NCBI RefSeq assembly: GCF_000368625.1
Contig: NZ_KB849574.1
Span: 496,001-560,000, forward strand
Length of the DNA stretch: 64,000 bases
Direction: 5' to 3'
From: Acinetobacter schindleri CIP 107287
GTDB lineage: Bacteria > Pseudomonadota > Gammaproteobacteria > Pseudomonadales > Moraxellaceae
Position 1 is the first letter of the stretch; the number at the start of each line of letters is the position of its first letter. Below the pieces are notes generated by a model. It worked only from the letters and a program-made list of their open reading frames with translations, was not told where the DNA came from and made no database searches. Shown piece after piece: positions 57,094 through 64,000 of the stretch. The position numbers were made by a program, and so were the translations under genes.

Positions 57094-58296
57094 ATGAAGC
57101 GTATCTCGCCTGCTCTGCAAGCTATTTTCAAGTATAAAATTACCAAGTATCTGGTTGAAGAAGAAGTGGTGATGAATTGGGGGATACTGAAAAAATGTAT
57201 CCTCATGCTTGTACTTGGCTGTGGTATCCATCTCAGCTGGATGCTTTGGGATATCTTTGTTTTACTCAGTCCTGAATATTGGCAATATGTGGATATAAGC
57301 GTGGCAAAAATGCAGATTATCCTCAATAGCCTGTTTTTACTGATTCTGCTTTGCCTGATTTATCCCTGTTATAAATTTCGAAATAACACCCGCGTCGAAC
57401 GTTATCTGCCCTATATCTCAGTCGGCATCTTTGTGGTTTCCCTTTGCCGTGATGCCTATATTGTTGGTGTCGTCAGCCCAGTAGCCATGATTGCCTATGT
57501 GAGCCTGATTACGGTAGGGCTGGTCCTATTTTCTCGAACGCTGGTATATAGCATGCTGATTCCAGCCTCAATTTTTCTCAGTATTTGCGGTTATTTGAGC
57601 TATACCGGTCAGCTTACTTATTCACCACTTTTTACCATTCCAGGCAAACTGTTCTATAACGGTTTCTGGCTGGTATCCATGTTGTATTTTATTCTGCCTA
57701 TTCTGGCTATCTGTATGATGCTGTTTGAAATCCTGCTCAGCCAGTGGCGACACCGTGAAAAACTGATCCAGCACCTAAGCCAGATTGACCCATTAACCAA
57801 TCTGTTTAACCGACGTAGTATCAATCAATGTCTGGATAAACTGAATAGCATGAAACTGGAAAGTTATGCCTTAGTTTTGTTAGATCTGGATCATTTCAAG
57901 AGAATTAATGATTACTATGGGCATCATAAAGGTGATGAAACCCTGATCCGGGTTAGTGAGGTGCTCACCTTGCTGCTACGTGAAAGTGATGTGGTTGGCC
58001 GTTTTGGTGGTGAAGAATTTATTCTGATCCTGAAAAATTCCAATCTGGAAAAGGCGCGTCAGGTTGCAGAACGTTGCCGTGCTGCAATTCAGCAGCTGGA
58101 AATTTATAGTGATGATGGTCAGCGCATTCATGTCACTGCAAGTTTTGGTATTGCATTATCTAGTCCAGAACTTCGCCCACAACAGTTATTGAGTCAGGCA
58201 GATAAAGCCCTGTATCAGGCCAAAGCGAGTGGTCGTAATCTGGTTAAAGCCTATAACGCTACACTTGATGGCGGGATGCAACTGCATCATTCGTGA
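57094..58296 (+). CDS. Membrane-bound diguanylate cyclase
   Basis: The product is 400 residues. Six predicted membrane helices (about 30-215) resemble a MASE-type sensory domain. A GGDEF domain (about 235-390) follows with SQIDPLTNLFNRR, LDLDHFKRINDYYGH and the active site GGEEF. The inhibitory site RxxD (RESD) lies five residues before GGEEF, so product inhibition is likely. It makes cyclic di-GMP. No EAL domain is attached. The signal it senses is unknown. It is a single-gene unit. Confidence 0.93.
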   Translation: MKRISPALQAIFKYKITKYLVEEEVVMNWGILKKCILMLVLGCGIHLSWMLWDIFVLLSPEYWQYVDISVAKMQIILNSLFLLILLCLIYPCYKFRNNTRVERYLPYISVGIFVVSLCRDAYIVGVVSPVAMIAYVSLITVGLVLFSRTLVYSMLIPASIFLSICGYLSYTGQLTYSPLFTIPGKLFYNGFWLVSMLYFILPILAICMMLFEILLSQWRHREKLIQHLSQIDPLTNLFNRRSINQCLDKLNSMKLESYALVLLDLDHFKRINDYYGHHKGDETLIRVSEVLTLLLRESDVVGRFGGEEFILILKNSNLEKARQVAERCRAAIQQLEIYSDDGQRIHVTASFGIALSSPELRPQQLLSQADKALYQAKASGRNLVKAYNATLDGGMQLHHS

Positions 58297-58338
58297 TTTA
58301 ATTGACTTTTCCATAATTGCACACTGCATAAAATTATT

Positions 58339-60162
58339 TTATTGCGCTTGAGCAAAACGTTCTATTTGTTCTAATAATTCAGCTTCAGTAAAAGCCCCAG
58401 TCAAACGCAAGCCGCGAATTTCCCGTTGTTGATCATTCAAGAAGAGATATGTCGGTGGACCCAGAATTTCCCACTGATTTAACAGTGCTTGATGCGTTAC
58501 ATCATAATGACTGAGATCCAGTTTGATCAGAAAATACGGTGCCAAAGCCTGCTGTACCTGAGCTGATTTTAGCACCCGGTGTTCGATGGGCTGACAGGCC
58601 ACACACCAGTCGGCATAGACATCGACAATAACTCGCTGCCCTTTTGGTACTGTAGCCAGTAACTGCTCAAAATCGGTAGCAGTCGCTGCGACATGCCAAG
58701 TCGCCTGTTGCTGAGAAGTTTCAACAAAAAAGCGCTGACTGTGCTGATACTGACTATAAATAATATACGGCACTGCCGTTGCCAGGCAGATGATATACAA
58801 CCATCGCAGTCCGGTATTTATCCAAAACAAGCGTGCCAATATGTAGGCCACAAAGCTTAAACCCAGCCCAAGAGAGAGCCACTGTAGTGCTGCTTCTGAA
58901 ATCAGGGGGCGAATAAAATACAATGCCAGCGCCAGCATGATAAAGGCAAACAGAACCTTAACTTGATTCATCCAATGTCCCGCTCTAGGCAATATACGCG
59001 AACCGAGAACACTGGCTAGTAGCAAAGGAGTTCCCATACCAAAGCCTAAGGTAAATAGAAGCAAAGCACCCTGCCACTGACTTTGGGTTTGAGAAATAAA
59101 CAGTAATGCCCCTGCCAGCGGTGCTGTCATACAAGGACCCACCAACAGTGCTGACACCATGCCCATAATACTGGCACTGACCAGAGTCCCGCCCTGCTGC
59201 ATGGCTTGAACCTGATCCAGTCGATGTACCAAACGCTGTGGCAACTTGATTTCAAACAGACCAAACAGGTTGAGGGCAAAAGCCACAAATAATAAGCTAA
59301 AGGCAATTAAAGTAGCGGGCTGCTGTAGCCAGCGCTGGAAATTCAGTCCGGCAGAAGAAGCAATCAAGCCTAGTAATGCATAGACCAGAGCCATACTGGT
59401 GACAAAGCACAAGGCAACCATCCAGGCCTGCATTCCGCGTCGATCCCGCACAATCAGTGAGGTCAAGATCGGTAACATTGGCAAGGAACAAGGCGTGAAA
59501 GCCAGCAGCATACCTAAGCCAAAAAACAGCAACAGGCCATAGCCTAATGAACTTTCTGCCAGTTGTTCAGACCATTTCTGGTCTTTGGCAGCAAAGCTGG
59601 AGCCATCCTTACTATCTAATGTACTCACCTCGACAGATTCAGAACTATTATTCAGAATAGTATTTTGCTGGTCTGATGAATTGCTCAGATCAAGTAACCG
59701 TTTAGAACTAGCTCCTGTAGGCTGATATTGTACCAAACCGGATAGATCAGTTTTGAATTCAACCGTTTGTGGCGGATAGCAGAGCCGATCTTTGGCACAA
59801 CCTTGCCAGGTCACCTGATAGGTTTGCGAGGCTTGTGTCGGAATATTGAACTGCAGTTGCTGATAATAAACCTGAGTCTGACCGTAATTATTATCATGCA
59901 AGTCTTCAGCAGGTGGCAAATCCAGTTGCAGTATTTGGCCACCCTGCTGAACTTCCACCATATGCTGATAGATATAATAGTTGTCTGGAATTTCCCAGCT
60001 GAGTTCCGCCTGCTGCGGACTGCTGGAAACCACCGTAAATGGAAAAGCCTGCTCAGGCGACAATAAAGGTGCTTGCGCCTGTACTGCACAACTTAGCAGC
60101 AGGCTCCCGAACAGGATTCGGGAGCCAGATCTACTCCAGGCTTTCAGTTTTTCAGCATCCAT
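58339..60162 (-). CDS. dsbD: Thiol:disulfide interchange protein DsbD
   Basis: The product is 607 residues and carries electrons from cytoplasmic thioredoxin to the periplasm. A signal peptide ends VQAQA. The N-terminal domain has the Cys pair in GCAKDRLCYPP; eight membrane helices have the Cys in FTPCSLPMLP and GPCMTAPLAGAL; the C-terminal thioredoxin domain has DWCVAC. All six redox Cys are present. It begins 18 nt after the barrel gene upstream and is probably cotranscribed with it. Confidence 0.95.
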   Translation of the reverse strand: MDAEKLKAWSRSGSRILFGSLLLSCAVQAQAPLLSPEQAFPFTVVSSSPQQAELSWEIPDNYYIYQHMVEVQQGGQILQLDLPPAEDLHDNNYGQTQVYYQQLQFNIPTQASQTYQVTWQGCAKDRLCYPPQTVEFKTDLSGLVQYQPTGASSKRLLDLSNSSDQQNTILNNSSESVEVSTLDSKDGSSFAAKDQKWSEQLAESSLGYGLLLFFGLGMLLAFTPCSLPMLPILTSLIVRDRRGMQAWMVALCFVTSMALVYALLGLIASSAGLNFQRWLQQPATLIAFSLLFVAFALNLFGLFEIKLPQRLVHRLDQVQAMQQGGTLVSASIMGMVSALLVGPCMTAPLAGALLFISQTQSQWQGALLLFTLGFGMGTPLLLASVLGSRILPRAGHWMNQVKVLFAFIMLALALYFIRPLISEAALQWLSLGLGLSFVAYILARLFWINTGLRWLYIICLATAVPYIIYSQYQHSQRFFVETSQQQATWHVAATATDFEQLLATVPKGQRVIVDVYADWCVACQPIEHRVLKSAQVQQALAPYFLIKLDLSHYDVTHQALLNQWEILGPPTYLFLNDQQREIRGLRLTGAFTEAELLEQIERFAQAQ

Positions 60163-60180
60163 GACGACTGGTCAAAACTC

Positions 60181-60936
60181 CTAGAACAGGAACGCTACGC
60201 CCAGACCTGAGGTATAACTCTTGTCAGCACCATTCAGATCCACGCCCACGCTGGCATCCAGCTGAACACGATCATTCAGGGCATACATTACGCCTGTACC
60301 TAGCCCATATTCATAATCCTGGCTTTCAGCCTTGCGATAGACAAATTCCGAGAACCCTGACCATTTGTCAGTAATTTTATATTCCAGTGTGGGTACGGCT
60401 TGGACGGCCCACTGGTCATTTTGCCATTCATAGCGCATGGTAATTGAAGTATTGACCAGATCATTATATTGATAAGCCACAGCTGAACTTAAACTATAAA
60501 TATCTTCTTCATTACTAAAGCCTTGATTACCCGTCGCAATCAGTACTTCAGCCAGTAAAGCCATCGAAAGTCGCTCATCATCCAGATCAATAGCTTTTTT
60601 CAAACCAATACTGATATCACCGAGGCCATCATCTTCTGATTTAATACCATCTATTTTACTTTTAGACCAGGATGGGCCCTGCCAGCCCAGTTGTAATTCC
60701 AGGCTGTCACTTAAACCGGTACGCAACAACATATCGGCATTGAGTGTAGTGCTATAGTCATTGCCTGATTCAACATAGCTGGCAGAAGGCAGGCTCTGTT
60801 CCCAGGCTAACTGCCCTACTGGTATCGTCGTCGTGCTAAACCCCGTGCCTGGACGGTCGAAAGCAAAATCTGCAGCAAATACCTGCGCGCTCGCACTTGC
60901 CAGTACCACAAAACCCAATGTCTTTAATATTGTCAT
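60181..60936 (-). CDS. Outer-membrane barrel protein, phenol/MetA-pathway transporter-like
   Basis: The product is 251 residues with a signal peptide ending VFAA. Alternating strands, an early FAFDRPGTGFSTTTIPVGQLAWEQ, DGLGDISIGLKKA, and a terminal Phe (GLGVAFLF) match the transporter family that includes PF13557 (outer-membrane proteins near aromatic degradation genes). The substrate is unknown. It ends with TAG. It lies 27 nt downstream of the ankyrin-like gene and 18 nt before dsbD. Confidence 0.8.
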   Translation of the reverse strand: MTILKTLGFVVLASASAQVFAADFAFDRPGTGFSTTTIPVGQLAWEQSLPSASYVESGNDYSTTLNADMLLRTGLSDSLELQLGWQGPSWSKSKIDGIKSEDDGLGDISIGLKKAIDLDDERLSMALLAEVLIATGNQGFSNEEDIYSLSSAVAYQYNDLVNTSITMRYEWQNDQWAVQAVPTLEYKITDKWSGFSEFVYRKAESQDYEYGLGTGVMYALNDRVQLDASVGVDLNGADKSYTSGLGVAFLF

Positions 60937-60963
60937 AGATTGCTACTCTTTCTTTTTTAAGTC

Positions 60964-61506
60964 TTAACCGAGTTCTTTGGACATCTTCGCGCCACGGCTA
61001 CGCAGCAGTTCCAGTGTCTGCTTTTCTTCTTCTAGTGCTTCTGCCCAGTTAACTTCATCAAAGTCACAGTCAAAGAAAAGATCACAGATTGAAGATAGAA
61101 TAGTCAGGCCATCTTCATCCCGGGTATTTGGATCGACATTTTCATCCAGTAAACGTTGTACGGCCGGTACACAGGCAGCACTGGCGGCGTCCCAAAGTGG
61201 ACCATAAATTTCTTCGGCATCCCACAAGTGCAGATTCACTTTGGCTGCAATCAGGGCATCCAGAATATCAAGATGCACTTGAAGCTTCTGTTGTTTTTCT
61301 TCGTTAGATAGAACATTGCCTGCTTCATAAGCCTCGCAAACTTCTTCCCACCATTTGAACAGACCATCTGACCAGACAGAAATGACCGGACCTTTTTCCA
61401 TATCAATAAAATTTGGGTTGAGTCCATCTGCCAGGAGCTTTTTCACCTGATTCAGATCCAGTTCTTCGAGTGCTTGCACAAAAAGCTGTTGTTGCGCAGT
61501 TAACAT
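60964..61506 (-). CDS. Ankyrin-repeat-like protein
   Basis: The product is 180 residues from the ATG at 61506; a GTG at 61518 is also in frame. Two stretches fit degenerate ankyrin repeats: LDLNQVKKLLADGLNPNFID near the N terminus and AACVPAVQRLLDENVDPNTRDEDGLTILSSI later. It is strongly acidic and rich in Trp and Glu, without a signal peptide. The function is unknown. It is the first gene of a unit with the barrel gene and dsbD. Confidence 0.78.
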   Translation of the reverse strand: MLTAQQQLFVQALEELDLNQVKKLLADGLNPNFIDMEKGPVISVWSDGLFKWWEEVCEAYEAGNVLSNEEKQQKLQVHLDILDALIAAKVNLHLWDAEEIYGPLWDAASAACVPAVQRLLDENVDPNTRDEDGLTILSSICDLFFDCDFDEVNWAEALEEEKQTLELLRSRGAKMSKELG

Positions 61507-61595
61507 GATGGAGCTCACTTCAATTCGTTTTCGACTATTATGCCGAATAAAGCAGGATTTGTTTTATTCTCATTCGTTTATTTTATCTAAAATTG

Positions 61596-61621
61596 AAAAA
61601 AGCCCCGTAGGGGCCTTTTTC
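61596..61621 (-). terminator. Terminator of the HPF-like gene
   Basis: GCCCC and GGGGC pair around GTA, with A and T runs on the two sides, 14 nt after the stop. Confidence 0.85.
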
Positions 61622-61634
61622 ATCTGCAAACTTT

Positions 61635-62000
61635 TTATTCTTCTATATCTGTAACCGTTTCTTCGGCAAGTTTTAGCGGATTACCACGCACATTGTCTTT
61701 TTTCTCAATTACATGTTCCAGGCTGCGTTTTAAACGATCAATGGCCCCACGAATTGCGGTATCAATATTGTGACCATGATGGTTGACCACAATTGGCTTC
61801 AAGCCAGCAGGACGTGCTTCGATCATGCAGCGAATATCATCATCGCCACCTTTTGCGGCATTTTCATCACTAAGATGCACGGAGAAATGGGTAATACGCT
61901 CACTGTGGCGCTGGAATTCCTGATTTAATTCGGTACGAACGTAAGTAATTAGACGATCACTATTGCGAATATTTTTATCGGTACGGAGTTCAATGTTCAT
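61635..62000 (-). CDS. HPF/RaiA-family ribosome-associated protein
   Basis: The product is 121 residues. The fold is that of PF02482: RTDKNIRNSDRLITYVRTEL, FSVHLSDENAAKGG, RCMIEARPAGLKPIVV, NIDTAIRGAIDRLKRSLEH. Short family members bind the ribosome at the tRNA channel and promote inactivity in stationary phase or stress. The N terminus diverges from E. coli HPF, so it may be a specialised paralogue. It is a single-gene unit. Confidence 0.85.
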   Translation of the reverse strand: MNIELRTDKNIRNSDRLITYVRTELNQEFQRHSERITHFSVHLSDENAAKGGDDDIRCMIEARPAGLKPIVVNHHGHNIDTAIRGAIDRLKRSLEHVIEKKDNVRGNPLKLAEETVTDIEE

Positions 62001-62239
62001 AAAATACCATCCTCAAATCATTATAACTTTTTAGTGCAGATTTTTTATCTTGGCACGTTTGTAGCTTGCTGTTTTGTATTGCATTTCACTTCTTCAAATC
62101 GTTTTGGATTAACCCTCCACATTGAATGATGAACACATTTTTGAGTCTGCAGAACCGTGTCCTTATACTTTGAATATCGGTCCTCTCTTAAAAATATGCA
62201 AGTGATATTTTGATTTTTTTAGCAAAAGGACAACCAATA

Positions 62240-63214
62240 GTGACAACTGCTTACTTACGCGGAAAACAATTGATTGAAACGATACAAAAGCAAGAATATT
62301 CACGCGATTTAATCGGCTATCACGGCAAACCACCCCATGCACAGTGGCCCAATGCTGCCCGAATCGCGGTACAGTTTGTATTGAACTATGAAGAAGGCGG
62401 TGAAAATCATGTTGAACATGGTGATAGCGGTTCCGAGCAGTTTCTGTCCGAAATCGTGGGTGCTGCCAGTTTTCCAGCAGTACACCGCTCCATGGATTCA
62501 ATGTATGAATATGGCTCACGTGCTGGCTTCTGGCGTATTCATGAGGAGTTTCAAAAACGTGGCTGGCCTATGACAATTTTTGGAGTCGGTATGGCACTGG
62601 CTCGTAATCCTTATATCGTCGAGGCCATTAAGGCGGCTGATTATGATGTGGTCTCCCATGGTCAGCGCTGGTTGCATTATCAGGATATGGATATTGAAAC
62701 TGAACGTCAGCATATGGATCAGGCCTTAAGCGTGCTGACTGAACTCTTTGGTGAAACGCCAATTGGCTGGTATACCGGACGCGACAGTCCTAATACACGT
62801 CAATTATTAGCTGAATTTTCTCAGATTAAATATGACTCTGATTATTATGGTGATGACCTCCCATTTTGGAGCACCTTAACTGAACCAAATGGTCAAAAAC
62901 GCCCTCATTTGATCATCCCCTATACATTAGAGTGCAATGATATGAAGTTTAGCTCTCCGGGTGGTTTCAATTCAGGTGAGCAATTTTACCAATATTTAAA
63001 AGATGCCTTTGATGTGCTCTACAGTGAAGGGGAAACTGCACCAAAAATGATGTCAATTGGCATGCACTGTCGCCTGCTCGGACGTCCGGGACGCTTCAAA
63101 GCCTTGCAGCGCTTTATGGATTATGTACAGAGTCATGACAAAGTATGGGTCTGTCGTCGTAACGATATTGCACAACATTGGTACACCCACCATTTTCCTG
63201 CGCACCAGGACTAA
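62240..63214 (+). CDS. puuE: Polysaccharide-deacetylase-fold allantoinase PuuE
   Basis: The product is 324 residues from the GTG at 62240 (AAGGA upstream). PuuE is an allantoinase unrelated to the AllB type; it opens allantoin to allantoate. Visible: RDLIGYHGKPPHAQWPNAARIAVQFVLNYEEGGE, SEIVGA, YEYGSRAGFWR, VVSHGQRW, GWYTGRDSPNTRQLL, YYGDDLPFW and SIGMHCRLLGRPGRFKAL, all characteristic. The downstream genes uraD and uraH belong to the same urate pathway, so the cluster degrades uric acid to allantoate. Confidence 0.93.
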   Translation: MTTAYLRGKQLIETIQKQEYSRDLIGYHGKPPHAQWPNAARIAVQFVLNYEEGGENHVEHGDSGSEQFLSEIVGAASFPAVHRSMDSMYEYGSRAGFWRIHEEFQKRGWPMTIFGVGMALARNPYIVEAIKAADYDVVSHGQRWLHYQDMDIETERQHMDQALSVLTELFGETPIGWYTGRDSPNTRQLLAEFSQIKYDSDYYGDDLPFWSTLTEPNGQKRPHLIIPYTLECNDMKFSSPGGFNSGEQFYQYLKDAFDVLYSEGETAPKMMSIGMHCRLLGRPGRFKALQRFMDYVQSHDKVWVCRRNDIAQHWYTHHFPAHQD

Positions 63215-63359
63215 TCATTCACTGAAATCACCCAAAGAGAGCATGCTGCTCTCTTTTTTATTTTGACCTTCTGGTGGACTCGCTTGTCATACGATTATCG
63301 GCACTTTGGCATTGTTATTGCAATTTCCAGTGAGAAACACAGATCACAAAGCTTAAATT

Positions 63360-63863
63360 ATGCAATTAACTGAATTTAACCAGGCATCTGACAGCGATAT
63401 TGAACTGCTGCTCAAGCAGTGTGTGCATATTGACCGTTGGGCTGAAGAATTAAAGCAGCAACGACCTTTTACTTCAAGTGATGAGCTGCTCGAAGCTGCC
63501 AAAAGACAGGCACAGACCTGGACTTGGGAAGAGATTTCCAAGGCACTCGCAACCCATCCTCGGATTGGTGAAAAGCAGGCACAGACCGCTTTAACCGCCA
63601 AAGAAGAAGGTTTTTCCGAGCGAGAACAAGCCACGATTTCACAAGATGAAGAAACTCAAGCCGCTTTGCTAAAAGGCAATCTGGCCTATGAGAAAAAATT
63701 TGATTTCATCTTCCTGATTCGCGCAGCAGGTCGTAGTAGCGAAGAGATTCTGACAGCATTGAATTACCGCCTGGTGAATGACCTGGATACTGAAAAGCGT
63801 ATTGTTCATCAGCAACTTTTAGAAATTGCTTTGTTACGTCTGGCACAGGAGATTGATGCATGA
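63360..63863 (+). CDS. uraD: 2-oxo-4-hydroxy-4-carboxy-5-ureidoimidazoline (OHCU) decarboxylase
   Basis: The product is 167 residues and catalyses the last step from urate to S-allantoin. Visible: HPRIGEK with the catalytic His, the conserved FIFLIRAAGRSSEEIL and RLVNDLDTEKRIVHQQLLEIALLRL at the C terminus. It overlaps the following uraH by ATGA (63860-63863), so translation is coupled. It follows puuE after 145 nt. Confidence 0.95.
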   Translation: MQLTEFNQASDSDIELLLKQCVHIDRWAEELKQQRPFTSSDELLEAAKRQAQTWTWEEISKALATHPRIGEKQAQTALTAKEEGFSEREQATISQDEETQAALLKGNLAYEKKFDFIFLIRAAGRSSEEILTALNYRLVNDLDTEKRIVHQQLLEIALLRLAQEIDA

Positions 63864-64000
63864 TCAGCACCCATATTCTTGATACTCATCTGGGTAAACC
63901 TGCAGCCGATGTTGAAGTCAAATTAATGGATGCCAGAGGTCAGGTATTGGCGACTGCTAGCACCAATAGTGATGGCCGGGTACTGGTGCCGGATTTTGGC
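63860..64000 (+). CDS. uraH: 5-hydroxyisourate hydrolase, 3' end beyond the window
   Basis: The first 47 residues are visible and match the transthyretin-like HIU hydrolase: STHILDTHLGKPAADVEV at the N terminus with the catalytic His in HILDTHLGKP. It opens 5-hydroxyisourate to OHCU, the substrate of UraD. It is coupled to uraD by an ATGA overlap. Confidence 0.92.
   Translation, partial: MISTHILDTHLGKPAADVEVKLMDARGQVLATASTNSDGRVLVPDFG

Overview
The window looks like chromosomal DNA of a gammaproteobacterium of the genus Acinetobacter (Moraxellaceae). The pointers are the order murG-murC-ddl-ftsQ-ftsA-ftsZ-lpxC followed by a DciA-type gene and an M23 peptidase, the divergent pyrE / Crc-like pair, moderate-to-low GC with AT-rich spacers, and the protein sequences themselves. 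I read it as a member of the genus other than A. baumannii. That is an impression from sequence, not a computed assignment.

Layout. 0-3.6 kb: the end of a hybrid sensor kinase and its LuxR-type regulator (CrbS/CrbR-like), with an unrecognised gene between them. 4-12 kb: organosulfur scavenging (msuE-like FMN reductase, sfnG, a DszC/SfnB-like flavoprotein), a riboflavin synthase, a photolyase, and acetyl-CoA synthetase, which is the classical CrbS/R target. 11.8-18.4 kb: DUF805 protein, MscS channel, RsmE, WaaA, Old Yellow Enzyme with its ArsR-type regulator, and prfB with its programmed frameshift. 18.9-20.6 kb: two tandem outer-membrane barrel paralogues. 20.6-33.4 kb: recJ, pdxH, glmM, guaB, a YkgJ-type protein, a diiron/MBL protein, a GDT1-family Mn exporter behind a yybP-ykoY riboswitch, and aceEF. 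33.7-43.2 kb: cell division and envelope genes. 43.5-46.1 kb: MFS transporter, gshB, DUF3565 protein.

46.2-52.8 kb is the most accessory-looking part: a copper locus in which copA and copB each carry an in-frame amber codon, a short-chain dehydrogenase broken by a 2-nt insertion, a secreted lipase-like hydrolase, and an IS5-type insertion sequence. 52.9-54.4 kb holds pyrE and a Crc/ExoIII homologue that keeps all nuclease catalytic residues. Just downstream, in a gene-free stretch (about 54.49-54.64 kb), is a compact transcript-like unit with eight GGA motifs, several in hairpin loops, ending in an intrinsic terminator. I propose it as an unannotated CsrA/RsmA-titrating small RNA, and it is the most interesting object here. 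54.8-62 kb: ArsC/Spx-type reductase, DUF2147 protein, HSL-type esterase, diguanylate cyclase, dsbD, a barrel protein, an ankyrin-like protein and an HPF-like protein. 62.2-64 kb: urate catabolism (puuE, uraD, start of the HIU hydrolase), cut by the window edge.

Functional themes: acetate and pyruvate entry to acetyl-CoA (CrbSR, acs, aceEF), flavin-dependent sulfur scavenging, envelope synthesis and division, metal homeostasis (Cu, Mn), and post-transcriptional control (Crc-like protein, candidate GGA RNA, Mn riboswitch, prfB frameshift). All coordinates, motifs and stem-loops were read by eye. No database search or folding program was run.
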